DNA of 64,000 nt, from the NCBI GenBank assembly GCA_000697665.1, contig KL197712.1, positions 141,981-205,980 on the forward strand, written 5' to 3'. Position 1 is the stretch's first letter. Each line of letters begins with the position of its first letter. A model generated the notes under the pieces. The model was not told where the DNA came from. It saw only the letters and a list, made by a program, of their open reading frames with translations, and ran no database searches. This DNA comes from Jaapia argillacea MUCL 33604. Taxonomy: Eukaryota; Basidiomycota; Agaricomycetes; Jaapiales; Jaapiaceae. Made by a program: the position numbers and the translations under genes. Shown one piece after another: positions 33,109 through 45,646 of the stretch.

Positions 33109-33559
33109 ACGAGGGTCGTCGAATCTTCGTCGAGGAACTTTCCTTCAAATGAATTTCAGCGTCATGCCTCTCCACTCGCGAGGTGGGGTTTTCCCGGATT
33201 CTCGATTTCTGTGCTCTATTCTATATGCCCAGCATACTTGTTCTCAATCATTAATCTACTACCCCGTTACATTGGCAATGTATTTCTGCTCGACTTTCAA
33301 CCTGCTGATCACCGAGTGATGATCCGGTCCGTGGTCCCAACCCCGTGTGACTCGAGGTCGCCAGCAAGGCCGTGTACGTAATCCCGTTTCGGTCGTGTCT
33401 CTCCACGCACCCTGCCTGCCCTCCAACATTATTAGGCCGCTATCTCAGGCGTGCACATGTAACGGACTTCCTCCTGGGTATATCAATTATCTCCTAGACT
33501 GTCCGCAGACAGGTTAATCTTCAACCACATTGTTCGATCACGACGAGGAATCGTACGAA
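33109..33559. other. Intergenic stretch
   Basis: About 450 bases between orphan gene E and the amino-acid transporter. No gene is seen. It should hold the transporter promoter. Confidence 0.5.
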
Positions 33560-35502
33560 ATGGTGCAGACGTACGGAGCAACTCCTGATGCTGGCCACGA
33601 GCCAACCGCCATGGCACCTGGGGAGGATGAGTCGACAACTCTGTTGGATGGTGCGCCTCGTACGAAACATCTTCGTGAGGGACATGCCTCGTTATCGAGT
33701 AGCGTGAGCAATCTGGCGAATACTATCATTGGAAGCGGTGAGTGGCTTGATACACTTCGTCCATGTAGTCCCTCGCTAATACTTTCCCGTCGAAAGGCAT
33801 GTTGACGTTCCCTCTGGTACGTTCCTTTGAAGTGCCATGAACTATGGATCTCACAGGTTTCGTGGTTAGGCTATGGCGTCTGCCGGCATTATTCCTGGGA
33901 TCATTACATGTGTCTTCTCCGGAGGGGTGGCCGCCTTTGGATTATGGCTTTTGTCGCTTTGTGCTGTCCATGCTCCACACCGGAGAGCGTCTTTCTTTGC
34001 CGTGGCGAATCTCACATTCCCTAAGGCAGCTGTATTCTTTGATGCCGCCATTGCGATCAAATGTTTCGGTGTATCTATCAGGTATCCCAACTACTTTCCT
34101 TCCCTACATTCACTCTATAACTTCATCCCTTACAGCTATCTTATTATCATCAAAGGACTTATGCCCAATGTTGTCGCGTCTTTGTACCATGACCTGACAT
34201 CGCCCTCCACTAACCCACCCGCATGGGCGCTCTCTGGTCGCAATTGGATCACATTATTTATGCTTGTTCTGGTTCCTCTGGCCTTTCTGAGACGATTAGA
34301 CAGTCTTCGACACACCAGCTATGTCGCCCTATTCGCCGTCGGTCGGTCCCACCTCGCTCGTCCATCCTGTCGTGACTGACAGGCCTCTTTTAGGATATCT
34401 CGTTCTTATCGTCATCATATGCTACTTCAATCCACTAGACAACATGCCCGTCCGGGGTGAGGTGCATCTCGTCCACTTCACTCCAAATTTCATCTCGACA
34501 TTCCCGGTGCAAGTATTTGCCTTCACATGTGCACAAAACGTGAGGAGTAACAGCCCTTGTCGTCACTCGCAATCTAAATCTGACCTTCCCCAGCTCTTCC
34601 CCATCTTCAACGAGTTGGCCTCTAACTCGCAGGCGAGAATGAATACGGTGATCGCTAGTGCCATTGGATCAGCAACTATCACATATGAGATCATTGCTGT
34701 TTTCGGTTACCTAACGTTCGGATCCAAGGTAAGTTTCCCCACAGAATGCCTTCGCCCACCTCGTTGACCATAATAATGTGCAATATCAGGTCGGAGCCAA
34801 CATCATCGCTATGTACCCCTCAACTTCTCTTTTCATTGCGATTGGTCAACTTGCCATCGTCATCCTGGTTCTATTCTCGTACCCGCTTCAAGTACACCCA
34901 TGTCGAAATTGCCTGGATAAAGTATTCCATGCTGGGGATGTGGCCGCATACAAGCCGGCGCCCACCAATGACGACGAGAGCGATGAGGAAGGAGATGCCG
35001 ATGAAGATCACTCTGGCGGTGATATGAGCCCCTTGAAGCACACCGTACTTACGGCCGCTATCATTGCCAGCGGTTTTAGCATTGCATATGTAGTTGATGA
35101 TCTGCAGCTAGGTAGGGCTTCTTCCTGCACATCCTTGTTCCAGAGTGTTGAGCTTGAATATCTTTATTACAGTGTTGTCCTTCGTTGGATCCACTGGTTC
35201 AACGACAATCTCATTTATCCTCCCTGGTTTATTCTATTGGCAGGTCAGTATCTACGGCAGCTTCTCAGCGTCCCTATCTCACGATTGCGGTTGAATAGTT
35301 GAAGCGTAATGACCCCAATGCCAACAAGACTCTAACCCGTGCAGCCCTTGGTTTGGCTGCCTATGGCATGTTCATATTCGTGTTCTGGTGCGACCTCGTT
35401 TCATTGCTTATCCCTCGAGAACTCCCATTTACATTATAAACCAGTCTGGCCTTCAACATCTACAACGTCGTCAAACCTTCCCCTGCGGGTTTAGGCAAAT
35501 AG
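33560..35502 (+). CDS. Vacuolar amino-acid transporter of the AAAP family (Avt-type), 478 aa
   Basis: Ten exons join in frame: 33560-33737, 33797-33816, 33870-34081, 34136-34341, 34394-34539, 34594-34728, 34790-35111, 35173-35243, 35299-35387 and 35445-35502. After a hydrophilic N-terminus the protein enters the AAAP signature SSVSNLANTIIGSGMLTFPLAMASAGIIPG, followed by about ten more membrane segments; VQVFAFTCAQNLFPIFNEL and GYLTFGSKVGANII are typical. A loop between late segments is very acidic (DDESDEEGDADEDHSGGD). This pattern fits fungal Avt5/6/7-like exporters or importers of the vacuole, driven by protons. The exact substrate cannot be read from the sequence. Exon 2 is only 20 bases. 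Start at 33560 is the first ATG in frame. Confidence 0.9.
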
Positions 35503-37184
35503 ATTGTCAATCGCTTGGAGGACACGACCCGTTGCTGGACATGTATTTGTGAATATTCCTTGTTGTGTAGTTTTGATCTTAATGCTATCGCTCGTTGTAA
35601 GTACACGTCTCGGTTTGAGTCCTGTTGAGTTTCCTATTCGATCGCCGTTCGAGCGGAGTTGGCAACCGCAATCCTTATTGCACAACCTTCACCATCACCC
35701 ATGGCACACTGGCATGCACGGCTTGACACCCAACATCGGATGCTGGGACTCTTCGTCGCGAACCATGGGGGCATTCTCGAAGACATCGTTTCTAGTTCTA
35801 GTCGAAATCCACGGGACACCGCCAATCTAACCCCTGCTGTCAGATTCTTCCAAAATCAACCATCTGTTTCACTGTGGCACTGATGTCGTGCTCGGGGTCT
35901 GATTTTCCTGGTATCCCGACCGTTACAGGCCTTCAGGCTTCACCAACCCACGGTACTAGTAGGTCACAACGTGCATATAAGTATCTGAACGCGACCGGAG
36001 ACTTGGCTGACAACGGAAGCTGACCATCCCAGCCTCCAGGTACTATCGCGCCGCTGGCAAACCCAACGCCGATGCCAGAGGTCCACTATGCCTACTTCTC
36101 TAGTTGGTCAACATACTTGGCGCCCGTGAGTCTGACGATCAAACCCAGCAATTCTTGTTTCGTGGAACTCTTAAAACGGAAGCTGAGCGCTTCCCCAGAG
36201 CTCGCCACCCTCAAGCGTCTATAACGCCATTCATGATAATTTTTTCCACCAGTCCGAAGACACTGAGACCTTTTCGAAGATTTTGAACGTCAGTACAACA
36301 TCATTCACCACTGGTACTGATGAGTAGACTTTGGTCAAGCTACACTCGCATACTGCAGGTCAGTCTAATTGGACAACGCGCACTTTGTTCCCTCATTTAT
36401 TTATAATTCAGTATGGCTCAGGCTGCCGCCTTTCGGATGCGATTAGATAGCTATCGTGAAGGCATCTATCGATGGAACCGACCGCCCATCCCCTGTACTG
36501 GCTTCGATCGCCGTCTACATATCCCGGGACATGATCACGCACTCGAACTTCCATTCGCTTTGTGAGGCGTCCCTCTCGTACCCACAATGTCAATTCGACC
36601 GGGTTGTCTGAATGGGCTGGCAAGCAGACGCAAAGATTCCTTTCTGCGTTTCTTAGGTTCTCGGACCGCGTTAACCTTTTCGATGAGGCTCGGTCACGAT
36701 GGAGTGATCAACCAATTCGCTCATCGGTCGAGGATCTTGGTGGATTCCCCGCAAGGGGGCTCTCCGGTCGACATCCATCGTTACCAGGAGGCAGGCTGGC
36801 ACTGTTTCGAAGGTTTCCTGAAACACGTCTTATCCCTATCGTACCGTTTACGAGATAAATTACGATTCATTGTGTACTCTCAGGCTCAGGTGTTCCCCAG
36901 CAACCCATTCTGATGTGAATTTGACAGCAGTGGGTATTCCAAATGGATCGCAGGTGAAGTGTAAAATATGAGGCGCAAGCAGTGCTACTGGAAAGTACCG
37001 ATGGTACCGTGAGCCGTAAGCCCCGTTGGGTGTCAGCGTGGCCACTTCACGACTTGAACTCGTACTGTTAGCTCCCTACCCGGCCTGATGTCGTCGGCGT
37101 CGTTTTCAACGTTTTCCTCCTAGATTCTGTATCTTTCGTTCATCGTACACTCGCTAGACGCCAAGAAACTGCAAACTTTCGTCA
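35503..37184. other. Stretch without a recognised gene
   Basis: About 1.7 kb. Open frames of up to 108 codons occur (for example 36587-36913 plus), and a stretch from 36414 reads MAQAAAFRMRLDSYREGIYR for about 50 codons before a stop. These may be remains of one multi-exon gene, but I could not build a consistent exon chain or name a family. The right end should contain the promoter of the R3H gene. Confidence 0.4.
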
Positions 37185-40100
37185 ATGTCGTTTGGTGAGT
37201 GAAGATAACACCGGCTCTCTTACCCAGCGCTGCTCTTCATCTCGTATCGCCTTGCTGAGTCTCTCCCTCCGAATCATAACCATATTTGTCTTTCGACTAT
37301 ACAGAAACTCCTACGCTACTCTCTCCAGCCCCCTTTTCGCCCATGTCCAACTTTCGCAGACGTCCCACTTCACCCTCTCCGTCAACCACCCCGGGCCTTT
37401 TAGCCATATCCACCACTATCAACGCACCCACTGAAGCGCGGGACTCTCAATCGTCTAGCCCATCTGTTGATGATTTCCAAGCTCCTTCTCCCCGCGATGG
37501 GTCGTCAGTCGTTGACGGCGACTCCGACAGTGTCAAGAATGAGACGACGAGTTCTCAGGACTCCAGTACCGACGCTGATCCCTCAATCGTTGAAGCTCTG
37601 CGGAGTAAGGACCGGCTGTTTGTGCTCAAACTGGGCGAACAAATGGAGAGACTGTTAATGGAGCGTTTGTGAGTGATCGTTTCTATATCATTTTTCACCC
37701 TCCTTTCTCTGCATCACACGAGCTGAGAATGTCGCTCGATCCCTGCGTCACTCGCTATTTCCATGTGGCGCATGCTGTGCATGATCGTTATGATTGATGG
37801 TGCTCACTTCTAATCCCTACGCATACAGACCACAAATCGATGTTCTCCCAAGTACATCGTACCAACGATTGCTCGTCCATCGATGTGCGGCGTATTATAA
37901 GTTACGGCCGGAAAATGATCCAACTTCGAAAGGACTCATCGTTACTGCCACTATTGAGAGCAAGGTGTAAGTCTGCTTGTGTTTTCATCTTCGGACGCTA
38001 ATTTATTTGCCAACTTGTAGCCCTTGTCGGCGCCTCTGCGACCTTGTTCCGGTTGAGCCTCCTCCCCAACCGGCGTTCAAGATAATGCGAAGAGCATCGC
38101 GAGAGCGCTTCAGGTCCAAACCGCACTCTCAGGCTGGCTCTGTCACAGGAGACGACGCTGACTTTTCCGACATCGAGGCGTCAGAGAATGGCAGTCTCGG
38201 AGGTCGTAGTAACATGACTGGTACCAGCAAGAAGCACATGACCATCGAAGAGCGGGAAGCTGCCTACAATGAAGCCCGCTCAAGGATCTTTATGGATTTT
38301 GAGGAGAAGGAGAAGAAGGAAAAAGACATGAGCGCTAGCTCGTCCACTCGCAGCCTTGTTTCTGGCTCTGCCTCGACCAGTGGTGGAGGGGAGACCAGCA
38401 GTGTTGGTGACATGGACGACTCGGTGAGCACGGCGGCTACCGAAAGCGAATGGTCTGGCCCTGCTACGACGCAGAAGAGGGAGGGGAGACGAGGAGCTAA
38501 CTCTGCCTCTTCCTCAAGATCGTTGCGATCGTCCGCTCGTGGGTCGCGAGCGACGTCACCGTCCTTCACTTTTCCAACACTGTATGAACCCACCCCTGCG
38601 ACGGGTCTCGACGCGTCGCAAGTCCCACCGCCTCCTGGGTACATTGCTCACTATGTTTACCCTTACCATCCCGCGCAAGGACAAACCTCCCCACAAGGTT
38701 ACCTTGCGCCTTACGGCTATTATCCGCCTTTCTCTTATCAGCAACATCCTCACCCACAGGCGTATCCGATGTCGCATTCCGATCCCACGAGCCCTGCTGG
38801 TCCGGAAATGTATGCCCACCAACACCAACACCCACCCCCTCAACCTCTCCCTTATCCAAATCCAAATCCTTATATGTGGCCCCAACAACAACCCCCACCA
38901 ACCAACATCCATCACCCTCAACCCCCAAATCCTCACCAAGGTTCTCAACCCCCTTCAAGTCAGCCCAATCCTATGGGCCACCCTTCTCTACAAAACTCTC
39001 CATACCCTCCCCAAAATACGTCACATTTTCCTCCACCTTACGGCCCTACCTCGCCGAATCCATATAATCCCTACACCATACCGTATTACCCTCCCCATCC
39101 ACCTCACCCTCAGGCTGGTATGCCACCTATCCCAACTCATATGCAGGGACAGCCCATGTTCACCGTCGAAGGCCAGGTCCCGTTTCCCAGCAGCCTCCCT
39201 AACAATTCCAATAGGGTAAATAGTGCTGGTAATATGAACGGTAGTAACAATCACAGTCGCACATCATCGCGGAATAGCAATGGCGGCAATAATGGTGTTG
39301 TGGCAAGTGGCAGAGGAAGAGGCGCACTTCCTAATGGCAGGCCTCCGAATGGTCATGCATGGACATATGGACCTGGTATTGGGTTTGGATATGGTGGGGC
39401 GTCGAGTGGCGGAGAAACCGTTGGTCCCCGGCTGAGTTCGAGTATGAGAAGAACATCGGGAACGTCAAGTGGAAGTGCAAGCACCGGAAACCGAACGCCA
39501 GGAGATGAGGCGTCTTCGACTGCGGTGAGTTTCCTTTGTCTGTCGTTCGGACATCTCCTTTGTTTGCGTTTGTCACTGACTGAACTTTCATTTCTTCTAC
39601 CCAGTCATCTTCGACTTCGTCATCTTCGCGGCGGACATATACGTCAACATCGACGACCTCGAAGCACCCACTACCGGCAAGGCCTGACTGGGCGGTGGGT
39701 CTCAAGCCACAGCACCATCGCCACCATGACCATTCAACCAATGGCTCATCACCGATTTCACCTGCACGCAATGGTGTCCAATCACAACCAAACCAGAACA
39801 CACCTTCCTCTCTACAGGCGACAGACTTCCCTCCATTGTCAACTATGTCGCCTCCCCCGAAGCAGCCCACAGCAAGTGGCGCCTGGACAAACCCGTCTTC
39901 GACACGGTTGATTCTCCAACCGGGACCTGGACAGGCTGTGCCGTCCGGTTCCTATGCCAGCGCCCTCGTTCAGCCGCCTTCTGCTCACGGACAAGCCACG
40001 AATACGAGCCCACGACTTGACGAGGGGGATCGTGGGTTTGAAAGGCCGCCGCCGAAAAGTTCCGCGGAACTCTTCAATCCCAAAGGCGCTTTGCGACGGC

Positions 40101-40312
40101 CTAATAGCAATTCGAGCGGAAAAGGATCGCCGCAAATTCACGAGAAGGGTGAGAAGGAGCGAGCTCGGGGTGAGGCAATCGCTAGCGCCATTCTTGTCGA
40201 GAAGGTTGCGGCTATGAGTCTAGAAGGAGGAGATGGATTCAGGAATGGGACCGAGGGAGTTCCCGCTGTGATGATGGAGAGTTTTGGCGGGGGTAGTGGG
40301 TTGGCTACATAG
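37185..40312 (+). CDS. R3H/SUZ-domain RNA-binding protein (907 aa)
   Basis: Five exons in frame: 37185-37194, 37305-37668, 37829-37966, 38021-39524 and 39605-40312. After a Ser-rich N-terminus comes an R3H domain (about residues 100-185): DRLFVLKLGEQMERLL, then TSYQRLLVHRCAAYYKL and GLIVTATIESKVPCRRL. The Arg-x3-His core is RLLVHR. A SUZ motif follows: KHMTIEEREAAYNEARSRIF. The rest is low complexity: a long Pro/Gln/His/Tyr-rich stretch, Asn/Gly runs, and a C-terminal part with ATDFPPLS and a charged helix. R3H-SUZ proteins such as yeast Rbs1 and fly Encore bind RNA and act in mRNA or Pol III-linked regulation. The first exon has only 10 coding bases (MSF plus one base). Family call is strong; the target is unknown. 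Confidence 0.88.
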
Positions 40313-40574
40313 CATTGATCGATGACAGGACGTTACACTTTTCTATCTTGTCGCACTGTCGCATCTTGTTTGTTCTTTCGCATTTGTGGTGTCTTGCTGT
40401 GCATTTGCCTGTTGTAACTCAGTGTAAGGGTGTCTTATAGTATTAGAGTGAAGGCACGAGGACACATTCATTTCTTGGTACAAATATTTGGAAGGACACA
40501 ACACCCAATGAGTGAAGCGCTTGGTAAGGAATACAATGAGGTGACTGCTCAATGCCTTTGTACGAAGGGAAGGT

Positions 40575-42372
40575 TCACGCATGGCCAATAACCCTCTGGG
40601 GAACATATGGCTCTTCAAGATACTTTTTGTCTTCCTCGGTGAGTTCCAAATGTACGGCATCTACGAACAACCCGAGAGTCAGTTCTCCGACAGTGAAGAA
40701 TCGCGGTGAACAAACCAATGATTTCCTGTAAATTCTTCAAGCTCGTCGTACCCACGATGGGGGCGGTTACACCTGAATTCCAAGGTCAAGTTAGCATGGA
40801 GCGGGAAGTAAAGATCGAACACAGACCGTCTTTGCCCATACTCCACGCTACAGCGATCTGAGCCATGCTGACACCCTTTTTCTTGGCGAGTTCTTCAACG
40901 CTGGAGGGGGACAAAGGAGAGTGAGTACAACGCCATAAGATACACGGACTGTGACAGGGCGGTCTGACCGTTTGATGATCTCATTCGATGAAGAGTCCTG
41001 GCTGTAATTCGCCAAGAACCTAACATCGGGAGCGTCAGAAAGTTGAATGCAACGAGCCAATAAAATGCAACTATCACCTATCTGTTTCGGCCCGCTTCGT
41101 CTTTTCCTGGAGAGGTCTGGTAAGAAGTCCTCTGGCCAGAGGAGACCATGGGATAGCCCCCACGCCGAAATACTGCGAGAGAGGATTCAGTCATTCGTAC
41201 TCATAGCAATATGCGGGGTGAAACTGCCTTCAAGGTCGGGAACATCTCCCGTTCCTCTTCTCGGTAGAGAAGGCTATGATGGTTTTGCATCGAGATGAAA
41301 GGGGTGAGTTTATTGGCAATGGCGTAGTTCTGCATCGCATGGACTACAAGAGTATCGTCAGGGGATCAGTTAAGAAGAGGACAACGAAGGAAAGACTTGC
41401 ATTGCCATGCCCAGCAGGAGCTCATCCCGATATACCGCACCCAACCGGCTTGCACGACATCGTGGAGGGCCTGCATCTAAACAGTCGCCACGAGGGCCCG
41501 TTTGGCGTCAGGGAAATGGAATCAAAAACAGCGAGAATCGTACTGTCTCTTCAATGGGAGTTTCAGGATCAGCGCGATGACCTGGAGGAGCTTGGTCAGA
41601 GCGTCCCCAACAACGAAGTCAGTGCTGCTTACATTGCAAGACGTCGATGTATTCTAAATTCAACCGCTCCAAACTGTGTTTCACAGAATCAAAGATATGC
41701 TGGAAGGGCATTAGAGCAGGGGCGTTCGGACGATTTGGAGTTGAGCTTACCTTGCGACTCAGCCCATGCTGGTTCACGTATCCCCTGGAGTCAGGATCGG
41801 GGTACGCGAACCCATTCTCGTGAATCTCTCGTCCGACAGTGAAATACAACTGACTCGGGATGGGTGATCAATATGACTTGCTACTAATGTGGGGGGATCT
41901 TGGAAATACCTTCGTCATGATTACGATCTCATCCCTGGGGAGTTTCAGTTCCTTGATGGCCTTGCCGAGAATGACCTCTGAGAGACCATTGGAGTATGCC
42001 TGTGTGAGGGGCTCGAGGTTAGAGTAGTCTGCTGAATAACTGAGAGGGGACCTACGTTGGCAGTATCGAAAGTATTAATCCCTGCGCCATAACTGGGACG
42101 AATGAGGGGGGTATTTGGCACTCAAAATTCGCGTCAACTCACGCAGCCTTGATGTGCTTGATGGCTTCCTCCTCGCCCAATACCCATCCTTGCCATTCAG
42201 GAGTTCCGTAAGACATCGTTCCCAAGATCACCCTCGAGACTTTGAGGCCGGATTTGCCCAGACGGACTGTGCTCAGGTGAGATATAGATTAGAGTCATAG
42301 GCTCCCGATCCTAGATCTTAACTCACCATAGGGCATTTTCTTCTGAGGGGGTCCTGGAGATGGGTTGGCCAT
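40575..42372 (-). CDS. Aldo/keto reductase (351 aa)
   Basis: NADPH-dependent (beta/alpha)8 barrel oxidoreductase. Fourteen exons join in frame: 42327-42372, 42143-42266, 42056-42092, 41910-41999, 41751-41849, 41633-41699, 41544-41581, 41401-41476, 41228-41343, 41078-41172, 40969-41019, 40827-40900, 40716-40772 and 40575-40660. Motifs: RLGKSGLKVSRVILGTMSYG; catalytic Asp and Tyr in NTFDTANAYSNG; Lys in IVIMTK; His in VLQCHRADP; YIGMSSCWAWQ; IPWSPLARG; and a C-terminal cofactor segment GVTAPIVGTTSLKNLQE. It resembles the YakC / versiconal-acetate-reductase-like group. The intron after 41401 begins GCAAGT (GC-AG). The one after exon 9 could use either a GC donor (as given) or GTTTCA three bases further on. 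Substrate unknown. Confidence 0.92.
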
Positions 42373-42599
42373 GATGGGGTGAAAGAGGTAAAGTGCTGAG
42401 CGAGGTCAAATCCACAGAACGTCCCTTATATCAGGAGTTTGCAAATGGATTTCTCATCTCTAGTCATTTCTGCTTCGCAAACCGATAGCATCGCGGAGTA
42501 TCGTTAGCACAATCTCCAACAAACCTCTCGGCAATGACTTTCACGACGATCACGAGGCTTGGAGGCTTTGCACTGATTACCATTTTCGGAAGCTCTTGA
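42373..42599. promoter_or_regulatory. Divergent promoter region (reductase / PUS1)
   Basis: 227 bases separate the minus-strand reductase start from the plus-strand PUS1 start, so both promoters must share this interval. No clear TATA box is seen. If translation of PUS1 starts at 42705, the interval is 332 bases. Confidence 0.4.
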
Positions 42600-44849
42600 A
42601 TGCTACGGTTGCTCTATCGCTCAGGCTGGTATAAACCTCCAAGACTCAGCCAACGGCGATCCAATTACCCAATTCTCAGCTTTCTTACATTTCATTCGCA
42701 AGATATGGAACTTGATAACATGGTCGTCGCCTCTGAAGGCCCCCAAACCGCTACAGGCCTTGACGAAACTATGGTTGACAATTCCGAACCCCCCGCCAAG
42801 CGAGTTAAAGTGGATCAGGATGCTGAATTCGCGCCTGGCAATCTAGATGGTGGGGATCAGAGGAGAAGGAATGGCGGGAAGGAGAAACACAAATCAAAAT
42901 CATCACGAGCCCGCGCTCCAGGGAAAGCCAAGGATAAGGACGGGAAGCCCAAAGATCGGCGACGGGGAACGCGCCGCGATACAGAGGAAGACGATCCGAC
43001 AGCGTCGAAGGTTCCTCGCCTGCCGAAAAGACAGTGTGCGCTACTCATTGGGTTTTGTGGTACTGGGTGTAACGGGATGCAGATGTGCGTACACGGGTCT
43101 TCGGTTCTCGTCGATTGCTTATACTACGGTGTCCTTCTGTCGAACCCTATTTCTCATGTGAATCTAGTCAACCCGACGTTCGTACCATTGAGGGTGTGTT
43201 GTTTGACGCAATGGTGAAAGCTGGTGCCGTTTCGCAAGACAATGCAGATGATCCCGTCAAGGTACTTTGGCCGAGCCACATTTGTGATCCATTAGTGACG
43301 TTTGGTTCAAGGTAAATCTTGGCCGTGCGGCTCGTACAGACGCGGGTGTACATGCGGCTGGTAACCTCGTCTCCATCAAGATGATTACTGCCATACCTGG
43401 CGTGCCAGATATTACAACTCACATCAACGAACTGTTACCCCCAGAGATCAGGCTGTGGAGTTTTGTGAGCAGTGACTCCTCCTTTTCGCGACCAGTCGTT
43501 GACATATCATCATCTTCAAGCTTCGCGTACAAAATTCATTCAGTGCTCGAACGTAAGTTCTTTCCCCTCCCTCTGTCCAGGCCTATACCTTCAGTCTTTC
43601 CTGCCTCTAGAAATTGTGACAGCCGGAAGTACACATATACGTTCCCCTCGTATGTGCTTCTCCCTCCCAAACCGGGAAGTGGTTTGTACAAGGCGTTCCG
43701 CTCGCAAAAAACAGCGGATGCAGATCAAGCAGATCACTCCTTCTGGGCGGACGCCCCGTCACCTTCTACAAAGGAGGAAGACCTACACCGAAAACGTCTG
43801 TGGAGAATTTCTCCCGAGCAACTGCAAGCTCTCCGAGACACTGCGAAGAAGTTCGAAGGCTCGCATAACTTCCATAATTTCACCGTGGGCAGAGATTTCG
43901 GAGACAGGAGTAACTTGAGGTATATGAAAGAGATCGAGGTACGCTGTATGTATTTCGTTGAATAGATGTGATCTCACATCAACAGATTGAAGACCCGGTG
44001 GTGCTCGGTGATACGGAGTGGATTAGCGCGAGGTGGCATGGCCAAAGTTTTATGTTGCATCAAGTATGTGTCGAGGAACTTCGCTTTACAGCTTTTGTAC
44101 TGATCAAGTGACCTTGTAGATCGTACGTCGTGCACCACATTGACCCGATCTATCACAAACTCATTCTCCGCAGCGTAAAATGATGGCTGCCATGATATTA
44201 TCGTGCCGAACAGGAACCCCAGCTCAGATCATAGACGAGGTGCGCCCTCCTCGCTCTTCCAACCTGGAACATGCTATTCTCAAAGGTTTTCTCTATGTAG
44301 ATGTATGGACCACGAGTGGTGTTCGTGCCAAAAATGCCTTCGCTGGGTCTCCTCCTGGAGTATCCTGTATTCGAAGGATACAACCGAAAAGTGGAGGCGG
44401 TGAATGAGAAATTTACCCCAGAAGATCCTGATTATCGACCACCTATCGACTTTGAAGCGCACCGCGAAGAAATGGAGAAATTCAAGATGCAGTATATCTA
44501 TAAGAATATTCGTGAGGTGGAGGACCAAGACGGCTTGTGAGTCACCCTACTTCCTTCGGACCCCCGACAAAAAAAAACTTAATGATGATATGCAAGATTC
44601 GACGCGTGGATCCGATACATCGATTCCTACTCTGGAAACGACTTGTTGTATCTCAATCCCAAAGGTATCATACCACCTGTCGCGGTCTTGAAAAGGGGGG
44701 AGAAGCGGGAGAATCCTTTCAGGGAGAAAAAGAAGTTCGATGTGACGGGTAAGCTGAGTGAGAGTAAGATAAAGGTAGACCTTGAGGATGAGGAAGAGGC
44801 GGAGGAGGAAACACTGGATAAAGCCAAGTTGGCGGACACAGAAGGTTGA
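42600..44849 (+). CDS. PUS1: tRNA pseudouridine synthase Pus1 (575 aa from first ATG)
   Basis: TruA/Pus1 family enzyme that converts uridine to pseudouridine in tRNAs and other RNAs. Exons: 42600-43084, 43168-43261, 43312-43464, 43521-43552, 43611-43938, 43986-44063, 44120-44122, 44174-44239, 44301-44536 and 44597-44849. Motifs: LIGFCGTGCNGMQ; the catalytic Asp in GRAARTDAGVHA; RVQNSFSARTNCDSRKY; NFTVGRDF; HGQSFMLHQIRKM; and VPKMPSLGLLLEYPVF. Exon 7 is three bases (ATC) and restores Ile in HQIRKM. Two in-frame starts exist. The first (42600) adds MLRLLYRSGWYKPPRLSQRR, basic and without acids like a mitochondrial presequence. The second (42705) gives a 540-residue form whose N-terminus has basic NLS-like clusters. 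The tail is acidic. High confidence in identity. Confidence 0.95.
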
Positions 44850-45015
44850 CCGTCTTTGTCTTGGGAGGTGTCGTTTCGGTACACTCTGGACTGTTCTGCT
44901 TAAATTGTCGCTCAGAATCAAAATTCAGAACAGAAACTTGCTGATTTCTAGGTCGACCTCGTGGGCAAGGAATTAGAGACGGGTAAAAATACATAGGATA
45001 TGGATACAGGCATGA

Positions 45016-45646
45016 TCATGACTGGAACTTGCGCATCGTTTGTATCTCCTCAAGTAGGGCCTGTAGTCGGTCATCATCGATCTTAACAAGGCTGAGGAAA
45101 GAGTTACCGCGTTACAATGACGGTATGAGCGGATGCTATGCCATAACACACCTGGGTACGATACTCTTTGCTTCTTCAGCAGTGGCAGGACAAAGGTTCG
45201 CTATCTGAGCGGTTTCAAATTGCGTCAGGGCTGGCTCTCGTCGTAACGTCCTGGGATCAGATGAAGTTCAGGATACATAAAGCCACTAGAGAATTGCAAC
45301 GCACTCTCGGACGGCACTAGCAGAGTCTGTCGTGTTGAATTTGGTAAAGGTCTTCACGTATTCCAGAGTCTTGTTGTACACGCTGCGAAGAAGAATAAGC
45401 TAATCCTCTAAGTACCAAGAAGCCGCGCTACGTACGCTGTATCAGGGGCGTCCTTGTCTCGATTTTCCAGGAGATACTTGACTTCAGAAATGAGGAGACA
45501 ACCAGCGTTGTTAAAGGCTACATTGGAAAGGGGAATAGTTGAGAGCCAGGAACACTGGGTAACCTGAAGGTCTAACCTGCGCCTAGTTTCAGTACCGAGG
45601 CATCCTCTTCCTCGTTCTGCGGACGATGTCGAAGTCGAGTGGTCAT
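45016..45646 (-). CDS. RPB4: RNA polymerase II subunit Rpb4 (134 aa)
   Basis: Small dissociable stalk subunit that pairs with Rpb7 and acts in initiation, mRNA export and decay. Exons 45577-45646, 45436-45517, 45305-45382, 45152-45250 and 45016-45091 close in frame (405 bases). Typical stretches: EEDASVLKLGAAFNNAGCLLISEV; YNKTLEYVKTFTKFNT; LTQFETAQIANLCPATAEEAKSIVPSL; DDRLQALLEEIQTMRKFQ. Its length equals that of metazoan Rpb4, without the long insertion of yeast Rpb4. It converges on PUS1 with 166 bases between the stop codons. Start at 45646 is chosen because it directly precedes the conserved EEDAS region. Confidence 0.93.

Noticed and set aside
36414-36913. Possible gene from MAQAAAFRMRLDSYREGIYR
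   Set aside because: The frame stops after about 50 codons and no in-frame exon chain or family match could be built.
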